Positions 1-9,130 of a stretch of 64,000 nucleotides of DNA are shown piece after piece. The stretch is from Ferruginibacter sp. GTDB taxonomy: Bacteria > Bacteroidota > Bacteroidia > Chitinophagales > Chitinophagaceae. The translations under genes and the position numbers were made by a program. The notes beneath the pieces are model-generated. The model saw only the letters and a program-made list of their open reading frames with translations. It had not been told where the DNA came from and searched no databases. Each line of letters starts with the position of its first letter. Position 1 is the first letter of the stretch. The stretch covers positions 1 through 64,000 of the forward strand of contig NZ_JAQBNR010000064.1 in assembly GCF_028288465.1 (NCBI RefSeq), written 5' to 3'.

Positions 1-1
1 T

Positions 2-1855
2 GGCGATAAAATGAGCAGCGTACTAGATATCCAATACAAAAAACCAAAGTCTTTTGGCGGTTCTGCGTATGTTAGTTTACTGGAACAAGGCATGCATTTG
101 GAAGGTGCCGCAAAAAAAGAACGGGTAACCTACCTCATTGGTGTACGCAATAAAAGCAACCGCAATTTATTAAGCAGCCAGCAAACACAAGGCTCTTATA
201 TACCTTCTTCAACCGATGTGCAGGGTTACCTTACTTATAAGCTCAATGAAAAATGGCAATTGGAAATGCTGGCTAATTTTTCGGCTACCAAGTTTACCCT
301 TATACCACAGTCAGCACAAAAAACAACTTCCGTTTTTTCACCTTTGTTTACCGCCAATCTTGGGCTGGATATATTTTTTGACGGCCAGGAAAAAGACGGC
401 TATAACACAAGCCTGATAGGATTAACAGCCATACATCAACCCAATAAAAAAGTACAGATAAAATGGATGCTGAGCCGCTTTGAAAATAAAGAAAATGAAA
501 ATTTTGATATTGGTAGCGCCTACTTGTTTGGCGACCGGGATTTTGATAATACCAGCAGCACGTACGGTCAGATTGTAAATCCATTGGGCGCTGGTTTTTA
601 CCAGAATTATGGCCGCAATAAATTAGATATTACGGTGTATAATGCGGGTGTAAAAGGCAGTATAGAAAAAGGGAAACACTTTATTCAATTCGGCAACAGC
701 ATTGAACAAACGGTAATTACCGATAAATTGTTTGAGTGGGAATACCAGGATAGCGCGGGTTATTCTTTGCCTGTTAATACCAATAATCTCAGCACATTTT
801 TAAATACGTCTGCCAACCTAACCATACAAAAATACAGTGGCTACCTGCAGGACAATCTCAATTTTGTAAACAATAAAAGAGATATTACCATCCAGGGTGG
901 TATCCGTTACAATTATAATTCGTTGAACAAAGAATTTTTAATCAGTCCTCGGGCACAGGTTAGCATAAAGCCCAACTGGGAAAAAGATATGGTGTTTAAG
1001 CTGGCTGCAGGCGTGTATGATCAGCCGCCATTATACAGGGAATTAAGAAAGTATGATGGCAGTTTAAATACGGCTGTAAAATCGCAAAAAAGTTACCAGG
1101 TGGTTGCAGGAATGGATTATAATTTTGTTTCAGCAGACAGGCCTTTTCGCATTACAGCCGAAGCATACTATAAAAATCTGCAGGATGTAATTCCGTATGA
1201 TATTGACAATGTGCGCATCCGTTACTCGGGCGAAAACAATGCCAGGGCATATGCCTATGGCGTAGAAACAAGGCTGTATGGGGAGCTTGTAAAAGATGCA
1301 GAAAGCTGGATCAGCATCGGTCTGATGCGCAGTAAAGAAAACATCGCAGGCGATCATTATTACAACTATGTAAATGCTGCCGGAGAAACCATTACTTCCA
1401 AAACGCAGGACCAGGTGCCAGTGGATAGCATGCGCCAGGATGTAGGCTGGGTAAGGCGTCCGACGGACAGGCTGATTACAGTGGGATTATTTTTGCAGGA
1501 TTATTTATCTACCAACAAAAATTTTAAGGTGCATCTGAATACTATCTACGGAAGCAATATGCCGTACAATATTCCCAACAGCACCAGGTACAGAAACGCC
1601 CTTATTATTGATCCCTATTTAAGAATTGACATTGGTTTCAGTGCGCTGTTGTTAAGCGAAAAAAACAAGCGCAGAAGCCATAGCATTTTTAAAGACTTTG
1701 ATAATATCTGGGCCAGCTTTGAAGTATTTAATTTGATAGACCGGCCCAACACCATCAGTTATCAATTAATTAAAGACTTCAGCAATACTGTTTACAGCAT
1801 ACCCAACAGGCTTACACCAAGACTGGTAAACTTTAAAATTGTAGGCAGGTTTTGA
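2..1855 (+). CDS. TonB-dependent outer-membrane receptor, C-terminal part (5' end outside window)
   Basis: The frame is open from the first full codon at base 2 to the TGA at 1853-1855, so the gene runs in from the left edge and the in-frame ATG at base 11 is internal. The visible 617 residues start at what looks like the end of a plug domain (GDKMSSVLDIQYKKP) and continue as alternating short strands rich in Tyr, Asn and aromatic residues, as expected of a 22-strand TonB-dependent receptor barrel. The protein ends in Phe (VGRF), the usual last residue of an outer-membrane barrel. Receptors of this family import bulky ligands using TonB/ExbBD energy; the ligand cannot be told from this part. 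The signal peptide, any carboxypeptidase-like domain and the TonB box are outside the window. The next gene overlaps its stop codon, so the two are probably co-transcribed. Confidence 0.85.
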   Translation, partial: GDKMSSVLDIQYKKPKSFGGSAYVSLLEQGMHLEGAAKKERVTYLIGVRNKSNRNLLSSQQTQGSYIPSSTDVQGYLTYKLNEKWQLEMLANFSATKFTLIPQSAQKTTSVFSPLFTANLGLDIFFDGQEKDGYNTSLIGLTAIHQPNKKVQIKWMLSRFENKENENFDIGSAYLFGDRDFDNTSSTYGQIVNPLGAGFYQNYGRNKLDITVYNAGVKGSIEKGKHFIQFGNSIEQTVITDKLFEWEYQDSAGYSLPVNTNNLSTFLNTSANLTIQKYSGYLQDNLNFVNNKRDITIQGGIRYNYNSLNKEFLISPRAQVSIKPNWEKDMVFKLAAGVYDQPPLYRELRKYDGSLNTAVKSQKSYQVVAGMDYNFVSADRPFRITAEAYYKNLQDVIPYDIDNVRIRYSGENNARAYAYGVETRLYGELVKDAESWISIGLMRSKENIAGDHYYNYVNAAGETITSKTQDQVPVDSMRQDVGWVRRPTDRLITVGLFLQDYLSTNKNFKVHLNTIYGSNMPYNIPNSTRYRNALIIDPYLRIDIGFSALLLSEKNKRRSHSIFKDFDNIWASFEVFNLIDRPNTISYQLIKDFSNTVYSIPNRLTPRLVNFKIVGRF

Positions 1856-3018
1856 CAACGCTGGCAACCTATAAAAGATGGTTAGCCAACAGGCCTGTTT
1901 CTGTACACTTACTTTTATCATTAATCGCTTTCTGCTGGTTATCTGCGAAATTAATTGGCTGGAAAGTATGGGTTGCAGAAAGAACATTTCCTGTTATAGC
2001 TCCGTTCGATTTATTATACCAGGTTCCTTCAGCTGGGCATTGGGTTTTGCTGGGCTTATCCATTATTTTGTTAGTGTTGCTTATAATAAAGCCAGGCAAT
2101 AAATATGCACAATGCACATTATTTTTTTCAGAAATTGCCTCCTGCCTGCTGGATGAAAACCGCTGGCAGCCATGGGAATATCTATACCTTTTTATCCTGG
2201 GGATTTTTATCCTTAATCGTACCAAGCTATCACACGTTGCAGCATGCCTTGTCATTACGCTTGCAACTGTTTACATATATAGCGGTCTGCATAAGTTCAA
2301 TGAAAGTTTTATAATCAACATGTGGCAAACGACCATTTTGAAACGTTTTTTTAAAGTGCCGCCTGTTTTATATAAAGCAGGCTGGATGCACTATTTGGGC
2401 TACCTGTTGCCTTTTATTGAAACCGCTGGCGGGCTGGGTTTGTTGTTTTCAAAAACAAAAAAAACTGCGGCGGTTCTGCTGACAGCGATGCATATTTTTA
2501 TTTTGTTACTGATAGGGCCTATTGGTTTGCACTATAACAAAATTGTATGGCCATGGAATACTGTTATGATCTTATTGCTGTATTTTCTTTTTATCCGAAA
2601 CCAAATGATATCCATTGTTGAACGGCGTGGATTGGAGATACGAAATAAAATAATACTGGTTGCATGGGCTGTTTTACCCGCACTCAATTTTATTGGCTTT
2701 TGGGATAACTACCTGTCGTGGAACTTGTATTCATCCAGGATCCCCAGGATGATTATCTGTATTAAAGATACCGCAGCAACAACTCCTCTGAGAAGTTATT
2801 ACTCAGGTAATCACACTTCGAAAATATGCAACGGTAAGGTCTTGCTGAATGTACAGGATTGGTCCATGAGAGAAATGGCTGTACCGCCCTACCCCGAAGA
2901 ACGGGTGTACAAAAGAATGGAAGTACAATGGAATAAAACTTATCCGTTGGCTCATGCTGATTTTGTAATTTATTATTCTCCTTTTAAAAAGGATTCCGCC
3001 AGCTCAATCAATCAATAG
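1852..3018 (+). CDS. polytopic membrane protein, HTTM-like
   Basis: This 388-residue protein has about eight hydrophobic segments (roughly residues 18-38, 62-80, 106-122, 128-147, 180-200, 208-229, 232-250 and 266-285) and a C-terminal soluble tail of about 100 residues. The stretch LLDENRWQPWEYL followed by a YSGLHKFNE motif resembles HTTM proteins (the membrane domain shared with vitamin K-dependent gamma-carboxylase) or DoxX-like proteins, but the match is by eye. The start is a TTG whose last two bases lie in the TGA stop of the receptor gene; no other in-frame start exists near the N-terminus, so translational coupling to the receptor is likely. The role is unknown; by context it may act on or beside the material the receptor handles. 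Confidence 0.65.
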   Translation: MTTLATYKRWLANRPVSVHLLLSLIAFCWLSAKLIGWKVWVAERTFPVIAPFDLLYQVPSAGHWVLLGLSIILLVLLIIKPGNKYAQCTLFFSEIASCLLDENRWQPWEYLYLFILGIFILNRTKLSHVAACLVITLATVYIYSGLHKFNESFIINMWQTTILKRFFKVPPVLYKAGWMHYLGYLLPFIETAGGLGLLFSKTKKTAAVLLTAMHIFILLLIGPIGLHYNKIVWPWNTVMILLLYFLFIRNQMISIVERRGLEIRNKIILVAWAVLPALNFIGFWDNYLSWNLYSSRIPRMIICIKDTAATTPLRSYYSGNHTSKICNGKVLLNVQDWSMREMAVPPYPEERVYKRMEVQWNKTYPLAHADFVIYYSPFKKDSASSINQ

Positions 3019-3045
3019 CACTGAATAAGTTCCTCTAAGTTGCAA

Positions 3046-3085
3046 AAGTAAAAGAGGGCGACGCAACGATGATGACCATTGCGTC
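3046..3085. repeat. conserved-loop hairpin repeat, copy 1
   Basis: The gap between two converging genes holds the core AGAGGGCGACGCAACGATG (3053-3071), which recurs almost unchanged near 37953 and in diverged form near 8961. Two pairings are possible: GACGCAA (3060-3066) with TTGCGTC (3079-3085), a perfect 7-bp stem, or GCAA just before the core with TTGC after it. Because both neighbouring genes end here it could also act as a two-way terminator. Confidence 0.45.
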
Positions 3086-3124
3086 TTAGCCCGGACCAAT
3101 ATTACTACCATTTGGCAGCGGCCA

Positions 3125-4237
3125 CTAAAAATAACTCAAATTAGTTTTCGCATTTAACGTAAGCAATGTTTCGTAAATCAGTTTGATGGTATTTTCAACA
3201 TCACTTTTGTGAATCATTTCAACTGTAGTATGCATGTACCGTAATGGCATGGATATTAAAACGCTTGGGCACCCGTCGTTGGCATAAGCAAATGCATCCG
3301 TATCTGTACCTGTGCTTCTGCTTACTGTATGCAACTGCACCGGGATTTTATTTTTAGCGGCCACATCCTGTACCACGTCCAGTAATTTATTGTGTACAGC
3401 AGGTCCAAACGTTAGAGAAGGGCCTTTGCCACACACCGTATCTCCCTGGATAATTTTACTGATCATCGGGGTGGATGTATCGTGCGTAACGTCGGTGATG
3501 ATGGCTATATTGGGCTTAATTCTGCGGGCGATCATTTCAGCACCGCGAAGACCTATTTCTTCCTGCACTGCATTTACAATGTATAAACCAAAAGGTAATT
3601 TCTTTTTGTTTTGTTGCAGCAGGCGGGCCACTTCTGCTATCATGAAGCCACCAACGCGGTTATCAAATGCACGTCCAATCAGGTAATCGTAGGCCAGTTC
3701 TTCGTACCCGGCTTCGTAGGTGGCTACAGCACCGATGTGAACGCCGAGGTCTTCCACTTCTTTTTTAGTGCGGGCCCCGCAATCTAAAAACAAGTTATCT
3801 ACTTTTGGTTGCGGTTCTTTACTGTCGGCACTCGCCATCCTGGTATGTATAGCGGGCCAGCCGAAGACTGCTTTTACGGCGCCTTTTTTTCCATGTATCA
3901 ACACCCGCATCGAAGGTGCTATCTGGTGATCCACGCCGCCGTTGCGTTTCAGGTAGATAAGTCCTTCGGGCGAAATGTAATTTACAAACCAGCTGATTTC
4001 ATCTGCATGTGCTTCTATCACTACTTTAAAGGGAGCGGTTGGATTGATAACGCCAACGGCAGTACCGTAAGGATCGGTAAAAAAAGTATCGGTATAAGGC
4101 TTAACATATTCCAGCCACATCTTTTGGCCGCTGCTCTCAAAGCCTGTCGGCGAAGGATTGTTGATATAGTTTTTTAAGAATTCGTACGACTTTTCAGTTA
4201 AAATACTTTTCGGTGCTTTTACTTTTGCTTTAGCCAT
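3125..4237 (-). CDS. M42 family metallopeptidase (glutamyl aminopeptidase-like)
   Basis: This 370-residue cytoplasmic enzyme has the full M42 metal set: His77 in EAHADE, Asp192 in RAFDNRVGG, the glutamate pair Glu226-Glu227 in QEEIGLRG, Asp249 in ITDVTHD and His336 in RYMHTTVE. In this family two metal ions (Zn or Co) remove N-terminal residues from peptides, and the proteins form large tetrahedral dodecamers. The length is normal for the family. The start ATG at 4237 opens with a lysine-rich leader (MAKAKVKAPK) and no signal peptide. It converges on the HTTM-like gene and is transcribed alone. Names such as FrvX or YpdE are used for relatives, but substrate specificity cannot be read from sequence. 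Confidence 0.9.
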   Translation of the reverse strand: MAKAKVKAPKSILTEKSYEFLKNYINNPSPTGFESSGQKMWLEYVKPYTDTFFTDPYGTAVGVINPTAPFKVVIEAHADEISWFVNYISPEGLIYLKRNGGVDHQIAPSMRVLIHGKKGAVKAVFGWPAIHTRMASADSKEPQPKVDNLFLDCGARTKKEVEDLGVHIGAVATYEAGYEELAYDYLIGRAFDNRVGGFMIAEVARLLQQNKKKLPFGLYIVNAVQEEIGLRGAEMIARRIKPNIAIITDVTHDTSTPMISKIIQGDTVCGKGPSLTFGPAVHNKLLDVVQDVAAKNKIPVQLHTVSRSTGTDTDAFAYANDGCPSVLISMPLRYMHTTVEMIHKSDVENTIKLIYETLLTLNAKTNLSYF

Positions 4238-4378
4238 TATTGGATTAATTTTTACAAATTAACTAAATCCTGTCCATACTGCGGAAAGAGGAATCAAAAA
4301 TGGCTGGAGAAAATAAAATTTACGCCGGTAGTAAGCGTACCGCCAAAACACGCAGGTATTTTTTATATGAAGTTGAGA

Positions 4379-4819
4379 TTACTGTTTTATAATTACAATT
4401 TTTCCGGATTGAACAGTATCGCTGTAATGCCTGGCTTTGTCTACCACGCTAAAGCGGAAATAGCAGGTATCATTAAAATCGCATTTGGGTTCCCCGATTA
4501 ACGGATAGCCATCTACCCTATAACCATATGATACGAGTAAATCGTCGTTGGTGCTTTTAAGTTTCACTATATCATTCCCGAGGAAAAATTTTTCGCTGGT
4601 GCCACTTTGTGGGCAGGATGGATTTATTTTTTGAATAAAGATAGAATCCAGGTCTCCCTCCAGGTCGGTAAAGGCAATTTTAAATTTGATTACATTGCCG
4701 GGAACCAGCACGCTGGTATTAACTGATTTATATGTTAAAGATGGCGTGGAAGAATACGTTTCCTTTTTACAACCAAAAAAAACAAAACAAACAAGGGCAA
4801 TTAAAATAGTGTTACGCAT
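4379..4819 (-). CDS. small lipoprotein of unknown function
   Basis: The 146-residue product starts with a short hydrophobic signal ending in a lipobox-like FFGC, with Cys17 as the likely lipidated residue followed by KKE. The mature part contains FKIAFTDLEGDLDSIFIQK, a pattern common in Bacteroidota lipoproteins with an Ig-like fold, and two later cysteine-containing stretches. I do not recognise a named family. It is divergent from the LuxE-like gene, with only 29 bases between the two starts, and a TAAATTTG -7 box sits between them on this strand. It probably resides in the periplasm or outer membrane. Confidence 0.7.
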   Translation of the reverse strand: MRNTILIALVCFVFFGCKKETYSSTPSLTYKSVNTSVLVPGNVIKFKIAFTDLEGDLDSIFIQKINPSCPQSGTSEKFFLGNDIVKLKSTNDDLLVSYGYRVDGYPLIGEPKCDFNDTCYFRFSVVDKARHYSDTVQSGKIVIIKQ

Positions 4820-4836
4820 CTTTGTAAATTATAGCC

Positions 4837-4844
4837 CAAATTTA
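4837..4844 (-). promoter_or_regulatory. Bacteroidota -7 box for the lipoprotein gene
   Basis: The minus strand reads TAAATTTG, matching TAnnTTTG, 18 bases before the lipoprotein ATG. A weaker plus-strand match, CATCTTTG at 4817-4824, lies before the divergent LuxE-like gene, so two promoters may face each other in this gap. Confidence 0.45.
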
Positions 4845-4848
4845 ATGA

Positions 4849-5865
4849 TTGAAATTGAATAGTTCCGTTAAAAATATAACCGCGTTAAATAATTTAACCG
4901 CTATAACAAAGGAAGATTTTACCCGGGTTGCGTTGAATATTTTTCAGTTTCAGCACCGGCATAATCCCTTGTATCATCAATTTTGCAATGCGCTGCATAT
5001 TAACCCGTCATCGGTCACCGCAATAAATCAAATTCCTTTTTTACCGGTTGCTTTTTTTAAAACCCATACTATCGCCACCACTACTTTTGAACCTGCTGCT
5101 GTTTTCGAAAGCAGTGGCACCACACAAACCATCAACAGCAAACATTTTGTTAAAGACATTGCTTTGTATGAAGAGAGTTTCAATACGGCATTCCGGCTTT
5201 TTTATGGCGATCCAAAAGACTGGTGTATTATTGCCTTGCTGCCATCTTACCTGGAAAGAAGTAATTCATCATTGATAATGATGGCGGATAAACTGATTGA
5301 ACAAAGTGCACATGCGCAAAGCGGCTTTTATTTGCATGACCTGGAAAAGTTACATTACACCATTACCTCACTTGAAAACCAGCAACAAAAAACATTACTG
5401 CTTGGTGTAACTTTTGCCTTGCTCGATTTTGCAGAACAATACCCGATGCATTTGCAATACACTACCATTATGGAAACCGGCGGGATGAAGGGAAGACGCA
5501 GGGAAATGACCCGGCAGGAAGTACACGATATTTTATGCACCAGTTTTAAAGTAAACGTTATTCATTCAGAATATGGCATGACGGAATTATTAAGCCAGGC
5601 TTATTCAACCGGGCACGGTATTTTCAGTTGTCCGCCATGGATGAAAGTACTGGTAAGGGAAGAAGATGATCCTTTAACTGTGTTATCAGCCAATAAAGAA
5701 AATATTGTGAGCGGTGCAGTTAATGTAATAGACCTGGCCAATATTTACAGTTGCAGTTTTATCGCCACGGATGATGCTGCGAAATTATACCCCGATGAAA
5801 GTTTTGAAATACTGGGCCGGTTGGATAATTCGGATATCAGGGGATGCAGTTTACTTTCTTTGTAG
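4849..5865 (+). CDS. LuxE-like acyl-activating / acyl-protein synthetase family protein
   Basis: The 338-residue protein matches the LuxE/PaaK-like adenylate-forming fold by eye: an N-terminal helical part (NIFQFQHRHNPLYHQF), the nucleotide-binding signature ESSGTTQT near residue 89, METGGMKGRRREMT near residue 207 and HSEYGMTELLSQAY near residue 240, the last being the usual aromatic-Gly-Met-Thr-Glu motif of AMP-binding enzymes. LuxE itself activates fatty acids for reduction to aldehyde. No LuxC or LuxD partner is nearby, so the role here is unknown; relatives often sit in polysaccharide or lipid-modification loci. The start is a TTG (4849), because a stop lies just before it in frame and the nearest ATG opens a five-codon frame. 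The gene stands alone before zwf. Confidence 0.7.
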   Translation: MKLNSSVKNITALNNLTAITKEDFTRVALNIFQFQHRHNPLYHQFCNALHINPSSVTAINQIPFLPVAFFKTHTIATTTFEPAAVFESSGTTQTINSKHFVKDIALYEESFNTAFRLFYGDPKDWCIIALLPSYLERSNSSLIMMADKLIEQSAHAQSGFYLHDLEKLHYTITSLENQQQKTLLLGVTFALLDFAEQYPMHLQYTTIMETGGMKGRRREMTRQEVHDILCTSFKVNVIHSEYGMTELLSQAYSTGHGIFSCPPWMKVLVREEDDPLTVLSANKENIVSGAVNVIDLANIYSCSFIATDDAAKLYPDESFEILGRLDNSDIRGCSLLSL

Positions 5866-6004
5866 ATAAGCGTAAGATAAACGCTTAAAGCCGGTTTACG
5901 TTACGCATTTGTTATTTATTGATTTCTGCATTTTGCTTTCAGCTTTGCGCCTCATGGTTTCATGCTTAACCTTTAACTTAGCGAACATTTTTAATTGTAC
6001 AAAT

Positions 6005-7468
6005 ATGGATACAACAGCCAAACCGTCGCAAACAATCATTGTTATTTTTGGAGCCGGCGGTGACCTTGCCTGGCGCAAATTATTGCCTGCTATTTACAAT
6101 TTATACCTGGACAACTGGCTGCCGGAAAATTTTTTGGTGCTGGGACTGGATATAAAAAATATGACTTTGCCGGAATACCAGTTGCACGTTCGTGAAGGCA
6201 TTAATAAATTCAGCCGTAGTGGAAAGACGAAGAAAAAAGACTGGCTGGCTTTTGAAAAATGCCTCCAGTATAAAAAAGGAGATTTTAATACCGCCGCTAC
6301 TTATAACTATGTTGCCAAACTAATAAAGCAAACCGAAAAGGAATGGGGTGGTAAAAGCAACCGCATATTTTATATGGCCGTGTCGCCTGCTTTTATTGAA
6401 ACTATTGTCACCAGTATTGGTGCGGCAGGATTGGCAGCAGACAAGGCTTTCAGCCGTATCGTTGCTGAAAAACCTTTCGGGCAGGACCTGGACAGCGCCC
6501 GCCGCCTGAATAAAATTATCTGCAATACATTTGACGAATCGCAGGTATACCGCATTGACCATTTTTTAGGCAAAGAAACAGTACAAAATATTTTGGCCTT
6601 TCGTTTTGCCAATGCACTATTTGAACCGATCTGGAACCGCAATTACATTAGTCATGTGCAAATAACAGTGGCGGAGCAACTGGGGGTGGAAACAAGAGGC
6701 GGCTATTTTGACCATGCAGGTGCGTTGCGGGATATGATCCAAAACCACCTGTTGCAATTGCTTTGTTTAATTTCTATGGAACCGCCTGTTAGTTTTGACG
6801 CCGATGAAATACGCAACCGCAAAACAGATGTGTTACATGCCATAAGGGATATTGAACAACTGGATGTACACAAATATGCCATCCGCGGGCAATATGGCGC
6901 CGGGTGGATTGAAGGGAAAAAAGTAAAAGCGTATTGCGATGAACCAGGCGTTAATAAAAACTCCCACACCGAAACATTTGCAGCCCTTAAATTATTTGTA
7001 GATAACTGGCGCTGGCAGGATGTTCCGTTTTATGTACGCAGCGGTAAACGCATGAATGAAGCCAGGAGTTATATTACGATACATTTCAAACCGGTGCCGC
7101 ATAAATCTTTTCCAACAGAAGCTACCGGCAACTGGCAGCCTAACAGCATTACTATGAACATTCAGCCGAGAATGTTTATCTCTATGAATTTTCAGGCCAA
7201 AAAACCCGGACTGCAAATGGTGCTGAACCCGGTAAATATGTTGTTTGATTACGCTGAAAGTTACAAGACAGGTACGCCCGAAGCATACGAAACTTTATTG
7301 CTGGATGTAATGCAGGGAGACAGTACCTTGTTTATGCGTGCTGACCAGGTAGAGGCCGCCTGGGATATTATTATGCCGGTATTAAAAGCGTGGACCGAAG
7401 ATGCGCCGGTGTATTTTCCCAATTATGCTGCAGGCATGCCAGGGCCGGAAGGATCGGAATTGTTTTAG
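6005..7468 (+). CDS. zwf: glucose-6-phosphate 1-dehydrogenase
   Basis: The protein catalyses the first step of the oxidative pentose phosphate pathway, glucose-6-phosphate to 6-phosphogluconolactone with NADP+. The N-terminal dinucleotide-binding motif GAGGDLAWRK is at residues 16-25, EKPFG at 155-159, and the active-site signature RIDHFLGKE at 183-191 with the catalytic His186. I chose the ATG at 6005, giving 487 residues, because it places the nucleotide-binding strand near the N-terminus as in known enzymes. The frame stays open upstream to 5909, but that stretch encodes an unrelated hydrophobic segment. No 6-phosphogluconolactonase or gnd gene is adjacent, so the gene appears monocistronic. 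Confidence 0.95.
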   Translation: MDTTAKPSQTIIVIFGAGGDLAWRKLLPAIYNLYLDNWLPENFLVLGLDIKNMTLPEYQLHVREGINKFSRSGKTKKKDWLAFEKCLQYKKGDFNTAATYNYVAKLIKQTEKEWGGKSNRIFYMAVSPAFIETIVTSIGAAGLAADKAFSRIVAEKPFGQDLDSARRLNKIICNTFDESQVYRIDHFLGKETVQNILAFRFANALFEPIWNRNYISHVQITVAEQLGVETRGGYFDHAGALRDMIQNHLLQLLCLISMEPPVSFDADEIRNRKTDVLHAIRDIEQLDVHKYAIRGQYGAGWIEGKKVKAYCDEPGVNKNSHTETFAALKLFVDNWRWQDVPFYVRSGKRMNEARSYITIHFKPVPHKSFPTEATGNWQPNSITMNIQPRMFISMNFQAKKPGLQMVLNPVNMLFDYAESYKTGTPEAYETLLLDVMQGDSTLFMRADQVEAAWDIIMPVLKAWTEDAPVYFPNYAAGMPGPEGSELF

Positions 7469-7566
7469 ATAGTGGATACTGGTTGACGAATCGCTTTATT
7501 ATACGCAAGTACAAACTATCCGGATTTAATACACTTCAATAGCCGAAAGAACTTATAATTCATAAC

Positions 7567-8724
7567 TCAGGCAAGCGCCTGCACAATATCCGCTAAAATA
7601 TCATCCACATGTTCAAGGCCAACTGAAATGCGGATAAGGCCGGGTGTAATGTTTACAGCCTGCCGCTCGGCCTCGCTTAACTTGGCATGCGTGGTGCTTG
7701 CCGGGTGAGAGGCGATGCTTCTTGTATCACCAAGGTTGGCAGTAAGGCTTAGCATTTTTAAATTATTCAGAAAACTGCGGCCGCTTTCCAGTCCGCCTTT
7801 TAAATTAAAGGAAATTAAACCGCCGCCATTTTTCATTTGTTTAATGGCTATGGCATGTTGCGGATGACTGGGCAGGTACGGGTATTTAATCCAGCTGATT
7901 TTTTCATGTCCTTCCAGAGCCTGCGCAATTTTTAATGCATTGCCAGCGTGGCGCTCCATGCGCACATCCAGCGTTTCAAGGCTTTTGCTGAGTATCCAGG
8001 CATTAAACGGCGACAAGGCGGGACCGGTACTTCTGCAAAACAAATACAACTCATGTATCAGTTCTTTTTTCCCAACAACAACACCACCCAAAACACGTCC
8101 CTGGCCATCCAGCCATTTGGTAGCGGAATGTATTACAAGGTCTGCACCAAAAGCAATGGGTGTTTGGCAAACCGGTGTTGCAAAACAATTATCTACATTA
8201 AGAAGCAGGTTGTGTTTTTTAGCCAGCTTACCCACCAGTTCCAGATCTATAATGTCCAGGCCGGGGTTGGTCGGCGTTTCCATGTAAATCATTTTGGTGT
8301 TGGGCCGGATAGCTGCTTCCCAGGAGGCCGTATCATTTGCAGCTACATAACTCACTTCAATCCCAAATTTAGGCAGGTACTTATTGAGTACTGTAATGGT
8401 ACTGCCAAAAACCGAACTACAGGCAAGGATATGATCTCCAGCTTTTAAAAAAGTCATGAAAGAAGCAAAGACCGCCGCCATTCCGGAAGCAGTAGCAAAG
8501 CCAGCTTCGGCACCTTCCAGCGCTACCATTTTATCGATAAATTCAGTACTGTTAGGGTTGCTGAAACGGCTATAAATATTGGCATCGGTTTCATCTGCAA
8601 AAGCGGCCCGCATTTCTTCCGCATCATTGTAACAAAAGCTGCTGGTTAAAAATAGAGGGGTTGAATGTTCCATTTCACTGGTGCGTTCTGTCTGTATCCG
8701 GATGGCTTTTGTTATCGGGTTCAT
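7567..8724 (-). CDS. metZ: trans-sulfuration PLP enzyme, probable O-succinyl/O-acetylhomoserine sulfhydrylase
   Basis: This 385-residue member of the Cys/Met metabolism PLP family has the substrate and cofactor motifs YSRFSNPN (51-58), ETPTNP (149-154) and the Schiff-base lysine Lys203 in SATKWLDGQGR. The sequence WLDGQGR after the lysine is typical of MetZ-type sulfhydrylases, which make homocysteine directly from an activated homoserine and sulfide. The nearby metX makes O-acetylhomoserine, which fits a direct-sulfhydrylation route to methionine. Cystathionine gamma-synthase or methionine gamma-lyase are close relatives and cannot be fully excluded by eye. A TAGCTTTG -7 box precedes the gene at 8772-8765. 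Confidence 0.85.
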   Translation of the reverse strand: MNPITKAIRIQTERTSEMEHSTPLFLTSSFCYNDAEEMRAAFADETDANIYSRFSNPNSTEFIDKMVALEGAEAGFATASGMAAVFASFMTFLKAGDHILACSSVFGSTITVLNKYLPKFGIEVSYVAANDTASWEAAIRPNTKMIYMETPTNPGLDIIDLELVGKLAKKHNLLLNVDNCFATPVCQTPIAFGADLVIHSATKWLDGQGRVLGGVVVGKKELIHELYLFCRSTGPALSPFNAWILSKSLETLDVRMERHAGNALKIAQALEGHEKISWIKYPYLPSHPQHAIAIKQMKNGGGLISFNLKGGLESGRSFLNNLKMLSLTANLGDTRSIASHPASTTHAKLSEAERQAVNITPGLIRISVGLEHVDDILADIVQALA

Positions 8725-8764
8725 GGTTGAACTTTTTATGGTGACTGTTTTTTTAAATTACCGG

Positions 8765-8772
8765 CAAAGCTA
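8765..8772 (-). promoter_or_regulatory. Bacteroidota -7 box for metZ
   Basis: The minus strand reads TAGCTTTG, matching TAnnTTTG, about 41 bases before the metZ ATG. No TTG was found at the expected -33 distance. The short leader between it and metZ leaves no room for a SAM riboswitch. Confidence 0.5.
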
Positions 8773-8956
8773 ATTAATACGAGGCCATTAATAATTTAAA
8801 AAGTAAAGATGAGCTGTAAAATAATGGTTAAACCAGCGGGACATGAAAGAAAAAATAAAGCCTGGAATAAACAGCATTTCTTTCAATAGAATCCGAAGCC
8901 AACAATAAGTTGGTCACTAAACACACAACATAATAAAAGTAAAATTGAAAAACAAG

Positions 8957-8984
8957 TGTACAAGTGTGCGACGCCAATGAAGTA
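8957..8984. repeat. conserved-loop hairpin repeat, diverged copy 3
   Basis: The sequence CAAGTGTGCGACGCCAATG (8961-8979) shares the CAAGnGnGCGACGC core with the copies near 3053 and 37951. It is bracketed by GTAC on the left (8958-8961) and GTAC on the right (8981-8984), which can pair, so the core again lies in a loop while the stem sequence differs from the other copies. Confidence 0.35.
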
Positions 8985-9130
8985 CCACAAAGCTGTTACT
9001 TTGCCGGGACAAAAAAATCACTTCATATCTGCACTTTTTTTGAGGGATAAAGTAACAGATTAAATTTTTATCAATGCTTTGCAGTAATCTTCTACATTTC
9101 CTCCCCGACCCGGCGGGGAGTTAAAGGAAA

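Larger units (their letters stand above)
8725..9130. other. 406-base intergenic region between metZ and the OsmC gene
   Basis: This stretch holds the metZ promoter at its left end and a diverged hairpin-repeat copy at 8957-8984. I see no open frame with coding character, no riboswitch and no tRNA. The right end has GC-rich sequence near 9103-9120 (CCCCGACCCGGCGGGG, a CCCCG/CGGGG pairing) that could end transcription of the OsmC gene. Confidence 0.4.

Noticed and set aside
5909..6004. longer start for zwf
   Set aside because: The upstream 32 residues are unlike any G6PD N-terminus and would push the nucleotide-binding motif too far from the start.
8725..9130. SAM riboswitch near metZ/metX
   Set aside because: Neither gap has the SAM-I or SAM-II core that I could recognise, and the mapped-looking promoters leave short leaders.
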